NCBI GenBank assembly: GCA_964637835.1
Contig: CAZWYF010000006.1
Coordinates: forward strand, 77,815-141,814
From: Glo-17 sp964637835
Lineage (GTDB): Bacteria; Krumholzibacteriota; Krumholzibacteriia; LZORAL124-64-63
Direction: 5' to 3'
DNA: 64,000 nt
The position numbers and the translations under genes are program-made. The notes under the pieces are model-generated. The model saw nothing but the letters and a program-made list of their open reading frames with translations. It searched no databases and had not been told where the DNA came from. Positions 10,001 to 18,180 of this stretch are shown here, piece after piece; position 1 is the first letter of the stretch, and each line of letters begins with the position of its first letter.

Positions 10001-10289
10001 GGGTGGTCAGCACCTGCCACTGCAGGTCACGGGTCTGCACCTTGTTCTTGCCGTACATCTGGGCCCGGGCGTCGCCAGGGACCGCGGCGGCCAGCACGAG
10101 CGCCAGCACGGCGAGCGCAGCGAGCGCGGCCGGCCCAGCGAGCGCGGCCGGCGCGGTCGCGGCGGCCGGCCAGGCCGGTCGGCCGGCGGCGAGCCAGGCC
10201 GGTCGGCCGGCGGCGAGCCGGCAGGCCCGCGCGATGGCGCGGCGGCTAGTACTCGAAGCGGTACTTGAGATCGAGGTTGTACGTCGCAT
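7059..10289 (-). CDS. Exported peptidase-MA/TolB-propeller/Omp85-like barrel fusion
   Basis: About 1,076 aa with three parts. (1) A gluzincin-type metallopeptidase domain with HELVH (His190, Glu191, His194) and a downstream Glu in WFAEGVAEW (Glu223). (2) A propeller with repeated SPDG motifs, about residues 330-720. (3) A C-terminal region of alternating amphipathic strands with the Omp85/BamA-like AFVIGGPWTLRGYRYHD loop, ending in Phe. A long Ala-rich signal segment ends near DARAQ. The start is uncertain: ATG at 10289 overlaps tamB by 44 bp, but no better codon lies before the hydrophobic segment. Third gene after tamA and tamB, which suggests a role in outer-membrane protein or envelope biogenesis. 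The substrate and barrel function are inferred. Confidence 0.88.
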   Translation of the reverse strand: MRRTTSISSTASSTSRRAIARACRLAAGRPAWLAAGRPAWPAAATAPAALAGPAALAALAVLALVLAAAVPGDARAQMYGKNKVQTRDLQWQVLTTPHFDLHFHDGAEELAVRAAIVAERAYKEYADRLDRDLPFRVPFILYSSHAEFAQTNIAPWLIGEGTGGFSEPFRNRVVLPYNGSHEDFVHVIRHELVHVFMFDMAFGARSADLGRNTFFRIPLWFAEGVAEWLSSGWDPQADMVIRDATINDYLQPLQYVGGYMVYKQGQAAMRLLSERYGPEKLNRFWRTVGRVRSVERALALVYGLDMEAFNRLYQQHLRRRYWPHYNDLEQMEDIARPLTGLDRDRASFHGRPALNPDGDLLVCFTDREGLIDLYLLSAIDGREIRRLGRSMRGSRFESFHSFRSGLDWSPDGREIILVAKSGNTETLHTLDVETGEETRRWELGLDVAANPAWSPDGGLVALVGTERGRTDLYLLEMAPGALDSLGVVSVAHESPRVLADGARLMRVTDDAGDEGAPRWSPDGTRLAFGFNPQAAVEFTFELLPDGRKRLLDAHHVGEAAGDTSRTAPPPAVDLLDLRDGARHRLYEPRDRRRDPVWIDRNTLAVVDGHDGIDNLALVHLDSTATAVAGDRRVTNVLGGIQHLGYSAASDRLVFSAFHAGGYDLYAADQFHGAWSRREPGGEPPRPVVAAPPQLVTRAGPPDTVRIDPDRIGLVEDYDPSFRVDASRAGAGGAVYWTQAGGLGFANLITLTDDLGDRRIDLLLNFYGAVDNSDLGATYTYLKRRLDLSFGVFLYNNYYNSALTSVGELLTEDTLFKEKNYGFFGRASYPLSTFRRLDLDLQVLNSDRTIYDFDPQGFLVPQSERRNRLLQPTLAVVHDNALYGLHGPVQGSRWSLSVARGLPLSGSSLDRWNVVGDLRKYWQPSRRSSLALHLTYAHSGGEDPRAFVIGGPWTLRGYRYHDFQTVDNLAGNKLALMQLEYRVPFVDYLIFGWPGQWGLTGIGGAVFFDAGAAWSGDIQLVGDNAAGEWGLRDLRGDWGLGLRANFLGLPLKFDWAWRTDLRRIQGSRFHFSIGPNF

Positions 10290-13200
10290 CGCCCTGGTAC
10301 TCGTCGATCCGGCGGCGGATCTCCGTCTGCAAGAGGAGGTGATTGGTGATCTGGTACTCGATGAGGATGTCGCGGTCGTTCTGGTTGAGGCCCTGAGCGT
10401 ACTTGATGTAGAGGTCGGTGCCCACGTACTTCCCCACGCCGATGAGCGGCTCGAGACCCGTGTTGCCGGCCTCCTGGCGGCGGATCTGGTCGATCTCGAT
10501 GGTGTCGAAGAGGTCGATCTCGCGGGCGATCTCGCTCTCCAGGATGTTCAGGCCGGCGCCGATGGAGGCCGTGGCCAGGGCGCCCTGATCGCCCTGCTCG
10601 TCCGGATACGGGGAGAGACCGAGCAGCATGCGCTCGATGGCCTCGCGCGGGTAGCCGCTCTCGCTGCTGTAGCTGATCTGCATGGCGCTGGCCGGGCCGG
10701 TGGCATGGACGGTGATCCGCTCGACCACGCTGCTGCTGGATGCCGGGTTGCGCAGGCGGACGCGGGTCTCGGCGTCGATGTCGACCCATGGCACCACGCC
10801 CACGGCCTGGCTGAAGTCCAGGCGACCGTCACGGACCACGAAGGTGTTGTGGAACACCGGCAGCCGGCCGGTGTCGATGTCCATGCCGCCGCGGAACGTC
10901 AGGCCGCCCTCGTCGCGGATCAGGTTCACGTCGCCGGAGAGGTAGAGGTCCATGGTGTTGTTGACGATGCGCGCCGAGCGCGGCGGGCCGGTGACGCGCA
11001 CGTTCGCCAGCCAGTCCGGCGCCACCGTTCCCAGGGTGGGGTCCAGCGCCCCGGTCCCCGGATCGGAGAAGTTGCCGGTGTAGCGGCCGCGGATCAGGGT
11101 GACGTCGCCGCTGAACCGGGGCACCAGGGTGGAATCCGGACCCACCGGCACGCCGGTCAGGCGGCCGTTGTCGGTCCGCACGAGGGCGCGCAGGTCGGGG
11201 ATGGAGGCGATCAGGAAGCGGTCGGCCCGGAAGGTGATGTCCCAGGTGGCCAGCTCCAGGCCGGTGAAGGTGACGGTGCCGGCGCCGGCGAACGTGCCGC
11301 GCAGACCCTCGCGACCGCGGATCTCCTGGATGATGAGCAGGTCGTCGCGGAAGACGCCCACCGCCTCGCAGTCGCGGTAGATCTCCTCGTTGCCGCGCAG
11401 CACGAACCCCACGTCCGACAGCCGCACCGAACCCTGGTAGCGCGGCCGGCTGAGCGGGCCGGAGATCAGCAGTTCGCCCTCGCCCCGGCCCTCGATGCGG
11501 GTGAAGGCGTCGGTGGCGTGGAGCAGCGGCGCGAGGTCGCTGCCCTCGGGAATGGCCAGGCGGGCGTAGAACGGCCCGTCCGGCGGCGAGACCGGCTCGC
11601 TCAGGAGGTCGAACTGCAGGGGGATCTCCAGACGGCCCTCGAGGCGCAGCTGGTCCTGGTTGCCCCGCAGCTCACCCAGCGCGAGCTGGCCGGCGTCGGC
11701 ACGGACCCGGCCCTCCAGGCGGTCCAGGTGCAGCCAGTGGAAGTGGAAGGGCGCGCTGTCCAGCCGGCCGGTGATCAGGGGCTCGGCGGTGGTGCCGCTC
11801 AGGTTCAGATCGCCCTCGACGCGCCCGGCCAGGGCCTCGAGCCCCTCGATGGCGAACTGGTCGAGGAAGGCCCAGTCGCCGCCGCGGACGGCCACGTCCA
11901 GATCCAGGGTGGCCCGTGGCCAGAAGCTCGCGGGATCCTCCGCGTCGCTGGCGATGGTGCCGGTGGCGGCGGCCCGACCCCACTCGCTGCCGAGGTCCAG
12001 GGTGTCGATGGTCACCACGCCGCCGCGCAATTCAGCATCGACGGCCAGCGAATCCACCCGCGCCAGGGGGAAGGTGGCGCCGCGCAGCGAACCGCGGACA
12101 CCCACGCGGGGATCGGAGGCGGTGCCGCCCAGATCGATCACCGCGGTGGCCCGGCCGCCGGTCTGCAGTCGCTGCCGTAGCAGCGGGTCGAGCAGGTTGA
12201 GGTCGAAGTCGTCCACCTCGACGTGGCCGTCGAGGCGGTCGTCCGCGCGCGCATAGTCCACGGTCGCCTCCAGGCTGCCGCGATCGGAGGCCAGCCGCAG
12301 GTGCGGCAGCCGGACCAGCCCCGGGCCCACCGTGGCGGCCACCGCGGCGTCGGTGCGCCAGGCGCCGCCGGCGAACTCCAGGCGGGCGCGATCGATCTGC
12401 AGCGTGGCCTGGTCGCCGGTGAAGTCCGCCCGGCCGTGCAGCGTGGTCACCGTGTCGCCGCGCACCGTGCGGAAGGAATCCACCGCGACGCTGGCGGCAT
12501 CGCCGCGCAGCCAGAGCAGGTAGTCGCCCAGGGGCACGCCCCCGGCCGTGAAGCCGGCGCCGCCGAGCGCCGCACTCAGCTGCCAGTCCTCGCCCAGGAC
12601 CCGCTCGCCGACCAGCGTGGCCTGGCTGGCGGCGGCGGTCACCGATCCGAGGCCGAACCGTTGCAGCTCCAGCGATCCGGCCACCCCGAGCTGCTCGATG
12701 GGACCGCCGACGGCGACCTGGCCGGCGGCCGCACCGGTCAGCGCGGGCCACTCCCACTCCGCCGGCAGATCCCCCAGGTCTCCCACCTCCAGGGCGAGGT
12801 CGCCGTCGAAGACCTCGTCGGCGTCGGCGCCGCCGGTGAGCTGCGCGTGGAGGCTGCGGTGCCAGAGCTCGACGTGGCGCAGCTGCAGCGAATCGGGCGT
12901 GGCGCGCACGTGGACCCGGCTGGAGTCGAAGGGCATGATCTCGATGCGGCCGTCGCGGAGCCAGGCCTCGACGGTGGTCACCTCGTCCACCGCCGTGTGC
13001 ACGATCCGCAGGCGGCCATGGCCGTCGGTGAGGGGCAGATCGGCGGGATCCTGGTCCGGGATCAGGCCGGTCTGGAGATCCAGATCCCGCCCCTCGCCCG
13101 CGATGGTGATCACCTCGCCGGCCGGGACGCGGCCGTCCACCTGCAGGGTACCCTCGAACCAGGCGCCACCGATGCCGCCGCGGACGCGCGGGAAGTCCGC

Positions 13201-14118
13201 CACGTCGTCGACCACGGCGCCGCCGAGTTCCACGTCCTGGAGGTCCCAGTGCTCGAAGCGGCCGGTGAACCGCCCACCGAACCAGACGGTGTCCCCGCGG
13301 GCGGCGATCTCGCATTCGATGGCGCCCCGGGCCGCGAAGTCGAGCCCGAGGCCCGCCAGCTCGTTGACCTCGAACACGGAGAGCCCCTCGCCGGCGGCGC
13401 GCAGGAAGAGGTCGTCCTCGGCATAGTGGCCGGACACGCGGGCGCGGCCCTGATTCCAGAGGGCGGACATCTCCTCGATGCGCAGCGTGTCCTCCGCCAC
13501 GGAGACCGCGCCGTAGACCTGCGCGAAGCGGGCGCTGCGGGTCTCCCAGTCCAGGGCGGCGTGCCGGGTGACCACCCGCGCCGTCCGATCGGCCGCCCGC
13601 AGATCGCCCCGCCAGCTCAGGCCGGTGATGCGCTCCTGGAGCTTGCCGTCGTGGCCAGAGATCTCGATGCGGGCGCCGCTGACCGAGGCCGCATCGACCA
13701 CCAGGCGCGGTGCGGTCTCGCTGATCCAGCCCGCGTCCGCGTCGTCGTCGGCAGGAGGATCCTGGTTGTGGTAGATCTCCACACCCCGCGCCGCCAGGCG
13801 GCGCAGGCGCACGGTGCGGCCGATCACCTCGCGGAGCCGGAAGTCCAGCTCCAGGGTATCGACGGCCACCAGCGTCAGGCCGCCCCGCTCGCCGGGCAGG
13901 GTGAGGGTGACGTCGCGCAGGTCCACGCCCGCGAACGGGCGCACGTCGTAGGCGCCCACGCGCAGGGTGCCGTCCACGCTGGCGGCGAGGTGCCGGTTGA
14001 CCAGCCGCGTGGCGAAGGGAGCCAGCAGCTCCGGATTGAGCAGCAGCGCCACCGCGCCGCCCCCCAGCAGGAGGGCGGCCACGAGGACGGGCCAGCGGAT
14101 GCGGCGGCGGCGAACCAT
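10246..14118 (-). CDS. tamB: Translocation/assembly module protein TamB
   Basis: 1,290 aa, AsmA/TamB-type bridge protein of the periplasm that carries phospholipid and/or assists outer-membrane protein assembly with TamA. Seen: polybasic start and one signal-anchor helix (WPVLVAALLLGGGAVALLL), then a very long repetitive beta-helical region of alternating hydrophobic residues, and the conserved TamB C-terminal domain (about 950-1290) with ERMLLGLSPYP, LNILESEIAREI and IGVGKYVGTDLYIKY, ending in an amphipathic strand with a terminal Tyr. ATG at 14118 lies two bases after the tamA stop codon, so the genes are co-transcribed. Confidence 0.93.
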   Translation of the reverse strand: MVRRRRIRWPVLVAALLLGGGAVALLLNPELLAPFATRLVNRHLAASVDGTLRVGAYDVRPFAGVDLRDVTLTLPGERGGLTLVAVDTLELDFRLREVIGRTVRLRRLAARGVEIYHNQDPPADDDADAGWISETAPRLVVDAASVSGARIEISGHDGKLQERITGLSWRGDLRAADRTARVVTRHAALDWETRSARFAQVYGAVSVAEDTLRIEEMSALWNQGRARVSGHYAEDDLFLRAAGEGLSVFEVNELAGLGLDFAARGAIECEIAARGDTVWFGGRFTGRFEHWDLQDVELGGAVVDDVADFPRVRGGIGGAWFEGTLQVDGRVPAGEVITIAGEGRDLDLQTGLIPDQDPADLPLTDGHGRLRIVHTAVDEVTTVEAWLRDGRIEIMPFDSSRVHVRATPDSLQLRHVELWHRSLHAQLTGGADADEVFDGDLALEVGDLGDLPAEWEWPALTGAAAGQVAVGGPIEQLGVAGSLELQRFGLGSVTAAASQATLVGERVLGEDWQLSAALGGAGFTAGGVPLGDYLLWLRGDAASVAVDSFRTVRGDTVTTLHGRADFTGDQATLQIDRARLEFAGGAWRTDAAVAATVGPGLVRLPHLRLASDRGSLEATVDYARADDRLDGHVEVDDFDLNLLDPLLRQRLQTGGRATAVIDLGGTASDPRVGVRGSLRGATFPLARVDSLAVDAELRGGVVTIDTLDLGSEWGRAAATGTIASDAEDPASFWPRATLDLDVAVRGGDWAFLDQFAIEGLEALAGRVEGDLNLSGTTAEPLITGRLDSAPFHFHWLHLDRLEGRVRADAGQLALGELRGNQDQLRLEGRLEIPLQFDLLSEPVSPPDGPFYARLAIPEGSDLAPLLHATDAFTRIEGRGEGELLISGPLSRPRYQGSVRLSDVGFVLRGNEEIYRDCEAVGVFRDDLLIIQEIRGREGLRGTFAGAGTVTFTGLELATWDITFRADRFLIASIPDLRALVRTDNGRLTGVPVGPDSTLVPRFSGDVTLIRGRYTGNFSDPGTGALDPTLGTVAPDWLANVRVTGPPRSARIVNNTMDLYLSGDVNLIRDEGGLTFRGGMDIDTGRLPVFHNTFVVRDGRLDFSQAVGVVPWVDIDAETRVRLRNPASSSSVVERITVHATGPASAMQISYSSESGYPREAIERMLLGLSPYPDEQGDQGALATASIGAGLNILESEIAREIDLFDTIEIDQIRRQEAGNTGLEPLIGVGKYVGTDLYIKYAQGLNQNDRDILIEYQITNHLLLQTEIRRRIDEYQGDATYNLDLKYRFEY

Positions 14119-14120
14119 GG

Positions 14121-16271
14121 TCAGAAGACGTGTCCCAGCGAGAAGTGCGTCCGCCACGCGTCGTCGGTGACGGTCTGGTCGAGGCTCTGGTAGCGGGCCC
14201 GCTTCAGGGGGAAACCCACGTCGAGCCGGAAAGGTCCGAACGGCGTGTCCAGGCGCAGGCCGGTGCCCACGCTGTAACGATAATCCCAGATCCTGGTGCT
14301 GGTGGGATCTTCCGGATCCCCGGCGTAGGACCGCAACCGGAAGGCGCGCCACCGGATCTGATCGAGGTCCTCCCAGACGTTGCCGCCATCGAGGAACAGG
14401 ACGCTGCTGAGGTTCCAGCGCGAGAGCAGCGGCAGCGGGAAGCGCCACTCCAGGTTGGAGATCAGCTGGTAGTTGCCGCCCCGGGCGGGGTCGTCCGGCA
14501 GGGGGACGTCCGAACCCCAGCCGATCTCCGCCTGCTCGGCGGGGTCGGTGATCTGCGGGCCCAGGCTGTTGTCCCGGTAGCCGCGGACGCTGTAGGAGCC
14601 GCCGGCGAAGAAGCGGTCGTCGTAGGGGACGCCGTCGGCGCCCAGCTCGCGCGACTGGCCATAGGGACGGACCGCACCCACGCGCAGGCGCAGGGCCAGG
14701 GTGCCGCCCAGCAGCGGATGGTAGCGCTGCACGGCGCCGCTCCACCTCAGGAAGCTGTTGTCGCCGCCCATGAGGCCGCCCGCCAGCTCGACCTGGCTGT
14801 TGAAGTAGTGACCGCGCTGGGGATTGAAGACGTCGTCGCGGCCCTCGTAGAAGAGGGAGTGGATGAGCGAGCGGGTCTGCGCGCTGGTGACGCCCGCGCG
14901 CTCGAAGTCCTCGCGCAGGCCCGCCGGGGCCAGGGGATGCACCTCGGGATCCACCACGCGCAGGCGGAAATCGAGGCGGTTGGTCCAGTGCAGATCGTCC
15001 TGGCGCTCGGTGCCCACCAGGAAGCCCAGGGTGTTCTGGATCAGGCCGGACTCGCCGCGGGTCTCGCGCTTGCCGAAGACGTTGATGTCCAGCGGATAGT
15101 CGCGGCCGAGCAGATGCGGGTTGGTGTAGAGCACGTCGGCGCGGTAGTTGAGATCGCCGTCGGCGAAGGCCCGCGAGTCGCCGATGATCTCCTCCACGTT
15201 CCAGTAGCCGCGTAGCCGCAGCTGCAGGCGCCGGCCGCTGCCCCGGAGGTTGTTGTGGCCCCAGGCCACCTGGGCGCGGATGCGCTCGCGGCTGCCGAAG
15301 CCCACGCCCAGCTCGTAGAAGGCGGGCTTGCGCTCGGTGACGCGCACGTGCAGCTCCGCCGTGCTGGCGGCCGTGTCCCAGGCGGCGGCGGTCAGGCTCA
15401 CGTCGCGGAACAGCGCCGTCTGCAGGAGGCGGCGCCGCGACAGCTCCACCTCGTTCCAGAGGAATTCCTCGCCGGGTTCGAGGCGGATCTCGCGGGCGAT
15501 CAGGTCGCGCCGCGTGGACGTGTTGCCCTCGATGCGCACCGCCGCCACGGTGTAACGCGTCCCGGGGGTCACCTGGTAGGCGATCACCGCCGAGCGCCGG
15601 TCCGGCTCCACGGTCTCGGCGATGCGCAGGCCGGGGACGATCTCCACCTGCAGGTATCCCCGCTCCCAGTAGAGGCGGCGCATGCGGAAGATCTCACCGC
15701 CCAGGCTGTTGAGAGCGGCGGGGGCGGGGTCGCCCTCGGTGAGCGTCAGCGCGCGCCGCAGGTCACGGACGGGCAGCGGGCCGGCGCCGCGGATCTCCAC
15801 CTGGTCGATGAAGGTGCGGGGCCCCTCCTGGACCGAGAGGTAGAGGATGTCGCCCAGCTCGGGCTCCGTGCGGACCGAGTCGAGGCGCACGGCCACGTCG
15901 TGGAAGCCTCGTTGACGATACCACCCACGGAGCTGGCGGAGCTGGGTGTCGATGAGGTCGGGCCGGTAGCGGGGGATGGCCAGCGGGTGGCGCCAGCTGC
16001 GACCGTCCAGGCGCAGGACGCGGGCCAGGTCGCCGTCGTCGAAGGTCTCGTTGCCGCGGATCTCGATGCGGGCGAGGCGGGTCTGCTCGAGGCCGTAATC
16101 CAGCTCGTCGTCGGCCACGGCGAGGCCGGCCGCGAGCGACAGGCTCGCCACCAGAACGCCCACCAGCGAACGGGCCGACGACCACGCCGCCGGCCGCGCC
16201 CGATCCCGGCGGCCCGACGCTCGTCGTCCTTGCTCGTTCGCCGCTCGTGCCAATTTTCCGTTGCCGCTCAC
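14121..16271 (-). CDS. tamA: TamA/BamA-family Omp85 outer-membrane protein
   Basis: 716 aa: signal segment (SLVGVLVASLSLAAGLAVA), three POTRA-like repeats (RIEIRGNETFDDGDL, FIDQVEIRGAGPL and VAAVRIEGNTSTRRDLI starts) and a C-terminal 16-strand type barrel with the Omp85 lid-lock motif in SYSVRGYRD and a final Phe. Three POTRAs plus an immediately downstream tamB argue for TamA rather than BamA, which usually has five. The start is a GTG at 16271 with only weak ribosome-binding support; the N-terminus could be shorter. It diverges from the small lipoprotein gene with just 39 bp between the starts. Confidence 0.92.
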   Translation of the reverse strand: MSGNGKLARAANEQGRRASGRRDRARPAAWSSARSLVGVLVASLSLAAGLAVADDELDYGLEQTRLARIEIRGNETFDDGDLARVLRLDGRSWRHPLAIPRYRPDLIDTQLRQLRGWYRQRGFHDVAVRLDSVRTEPELGDILYLSVQEGPRTFIDQVEIRGAGPLPVRDLRRALTLTEGDPAPAALNSLGGEIFRMRRLYWERGYLQVEIVPGLRIAETVEPDRRSAVIAYQVTPGTRYTVAAVRIEGNTSTRRDLIAREIRLEPGEEFLWNEVELSRRRLLQTALFRDVSLTAAAWDTAASTAELHVRVTERKPAFYELGVGFGSRERIRAQVAWGHNNLRGSGRRLQLRLRGYWNVEEIIGDSRAFADGDLNYRADVLYTNPHLLGRDYPLDINVFGKRETRGESGLIQNTLGFLVGTERQDDLHWTNRLDFRLRVVDPEVHPLAPAGLREDFERAGVTSAQTRSLIHSLFYEGRDDVFNPQRGHYFNSQVELAGGLMGGDNSFLRWSGAVQRYHPLLGGTLALRLRVGAVRPYGQSRELGADGVPYDDRFFAGGSYSVRGYRDNSLGPQITDPAEQAEIGWGSDVPLPDDPARGGNYQLISNLEWRFPLPLLSRWNLSSVLFLDGGNVWEDLDQIRWRAFRLRSYAGDPEDPTSTRIWDYRYSVGTGLRLDTPFGPFRLDVGFPLKRARYQSLDQTVTDDAWRTHFSLGHVF

Positions 16272-16310
16272 CGCTGGGGTCTGTACCTATGCCCTCAGGA
16301 GGCCAACCCG

Positions 16311-16718
16311 ATGCCCATGCGCCCGATCCCGACCGCCGTCCTGCTCGCCATGCTGCTCGCCATCCTGACGCTCCTGCTCGCCGCCGGCTGCGCTCGCGAG
16401 CGTGGGCCGCTGCAGGTGGAGGACCTCACGAAGGCCGAGCGCCGCTTCGTCACCCGCTACCTGGTGCTCGAGCGCGCCCGGGCGGTGGCGCTGGCGGACC
16501 CGGCCACCGGCGCGGGGCTCCTCGACTCGTTGCGGGCCGCGTGGGGCGATTCGGCGGCCGCCGTCGCCCGCGACGACATGCCCACCCGACCGGCTCGCGC
16601 CGCCGCCGTGCAGGACCTGCTGCAGCGGTTGCTCGCGGCCGAGTCGGACTCCCTGGTGCACGCCCCGCGACCGGACCGCCTGGACGCGCCGCTGCCCGTG
16701 CCGGCGCCGTCTTCCTGA
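16311..16718 (+). CDS. Small lipoprotein, function unknown
   Basis: 135 aa. Strong ribosome site AGGAGG nine bases before ATG at 16311. A hydrophobic signal segment ends in the lipobox LAAG-Cys27, so the mature protein should be a lipid-anchored polypeptide of about 109 residues. The rest is helical and charged (DLTKAERRFVTRYLVLERARAVAL) with a Pro-rich tail. I recognise no family. It is divergent from tamA, so it might belong to outer-membrane assembly, but that is only a positional guess. Confidence 0.8.
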   Translation: MPMRPIPTAVLLAMLLAILTLLLAAGCARERGPLQVEDLTKAERRFVTRYLVLERARAVALADPATGAGLLDSLRAAWGDSAAAVARDDMPTRPARAAAVQDLLQRLLAAESDSLVHAPRPDRLDAPLPVPAPSS

Positions 16719-16764
16719 TCCACCGCCCTGGACGCCCATCCCGACGCCCATGCCGGCGGGCGCC

Positions 16765-18180
16765 TCAGCTGGTGAAGGCCCGGACCCCATCCTGCACCAG
16801 GACCACCGTCATGAACAGCAGCAGGATGATCAGCCCCACCTGGGTGGCGATGCCCTGGATGCGCTCGTCCACCGGCTTGCCGCGCAGGACCTCGAACACG
16901 AGGAACAGGACGTGGCCGCCGTCGAGGACGGGGATGGGCAGCATGTTCAGCAGGAAGAGGTTCACCGAGAAGAAGGCGATGAAGAACAGTAGCTTGTCGA
17001 AGCCCCAGCGTGCCATCTCGCCGGCCACCTGGGCGATGCGGATGGGACCGCCCACCGATTCGAGGCCCATGCGCTCGCGCACCCAGCGCCACAGCTCGCG
17101 CGCGGTCTGGCTGGTGGTGAACCAGGTCTGCTGATGGCCGAGCACCAGGGCCTCGCCCAGGTTCAGCGACCGGCTGGTGGCGAACTTCTCGTAGTGGATG
17201 CGGCCGACGGTGGAATCGGGCAGGATCTCGTAGGCCTCCGGGGTCACCATGCCGGTCAGCCGCTGGCCGTCGCGTTCCCAGGCGATGGCCAGGGGAGTGT
17301 CCGCGGAACGCTCGATGATCTCCAGCACCTGCCGGTGCGAGCGCACCTCCTGGTCGCCCAGGGCCACGATCCGATCGCCACGCTGCAGGCCGAGCTGGGC
17401 GGCCGGGCCGCTGCGCTGGACGCGGCCCACCAGGTTGTCATGGGGATCGGCCCCCAGCTCCCAGCGGCCGCTGGCCGGCGATCTCTCCAGCTGCACCTGC
17501 AGGTTGCGCTCCTGCCCGCCCCGCGCCACGGTCACCGTCACCGGACCGGCGGCCTCCGACCCCGCGGCCAGCCCGGCCGCCTCGCCCACGCGGTCGAGCA
17601 TGGCGAACCAGTCGTCCACCGGCTCGCCCTCCACGGCGAGCACCACGTCGCCAGGCTGCAGGCCGGCCGCCGCGGCCGGCGTGTTCGGCCCGACGGCGCC
17701 GATCTCGGTGACCGGATTGAGGGGCATGCCCTGGTGCAGGAAGAGCGCGGTGTAGATGATGTAGGCCAGCACCAGGTTGAACAGCGGGCCGGCGATGAAC
17801 ACCAGCAGCCGCTGCCAGGCGGGCTTGTTGAGGAACTGGCGCTCGGGGGGGATGTCGGCGTCGGCATCGGCGCGCTCCTGGTTGCCGGCCTCCGTCCCCA
17901 GGGGATACTTGCGCTGCTCCAGGGTGCCGGTGTCCTGGATCTCCTCCATCATGCCCTCGCCGGCCATCTTCACGTAACCGCCGAAGGGGATGAGCGACAG
18001 GGCGTACTCGGTCTCGCCGAAGCGCCGGGCCAGGACCTTGGGCCCCATGCCCACGGAGAAGGTCTTGACGTAGACGCCGAAGATCTTGCAGACGAGGAAA
18101 TGCCCCAGCTCGTGGACGATGACCACCAGGCCCAGGGTGAAGATGCTCGCCAGGATCGTGATGAGCAGGTCGCCGTTCAA
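16765..18180 (-). CDS. rseP: RIP metalloprotease RseP (site-2 protease)
   Basis: Intramembrane zinc protease that cleaves anti-sigma factors and leftover signal peptides. 471 aa: HELGH in the first membrane helix (His23, Glu24, His27), second-site LDGG (419-422) in the MLPIPVLDGGHVLF helix, and two PDZ repeats between (AAAAGLQPGDVVLAVEG and AQLGLQRGDRIVALG). An acidic insert (about 85-115) follows the GGYVKMAGE motif. The start is TTG at 18180, overlapping the dxr stop as TTGA, with GAGGTGA five bases upstream; no ATG fits. Last gene of the rpsB-to-rseP operon. Confidence 0.95.
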   Translation of the reverse strand: MNGDLLITILASIFTLGLVVIVHELGHFLVCKIFGVYVKTFSVGMGPKVLARRFGETEYALSLIPFGGYVKMAGEGMMEEIQDTGTLEQRKYPLGTEAGNQERADADADIPPERQFLNKPAWQRLLVFIAGPLFNLVLAYIIYTALFLHQGMPLNPVTEIGAVGPNTPAAAAGLQPGDVVLAVEGEPVDDWFAMLDRVGEAAGLAAGSEAAGPVTVTVARGGQERNLQVQLERSPASGRWELGADPHDNLVGRVQRSGPAAQLGLQRGDRIVALGDQEVRSHRQVLEIIERSADTPLAIAWERDGQRLTGMVTPEAYEILPDSTVGRIHYEKFATSRSLNLGEALVLGHQQTWFTTSQTARELWRWVRERMGLESVGGPIRIAQVAGEMARWGFDKLLFFIAFFSVNLFLLNMLPIPVLDGGHVLFLVFEVLRGKPVDERIQGIATQVGLIILLLFMTVVLVQDGVRAFTS

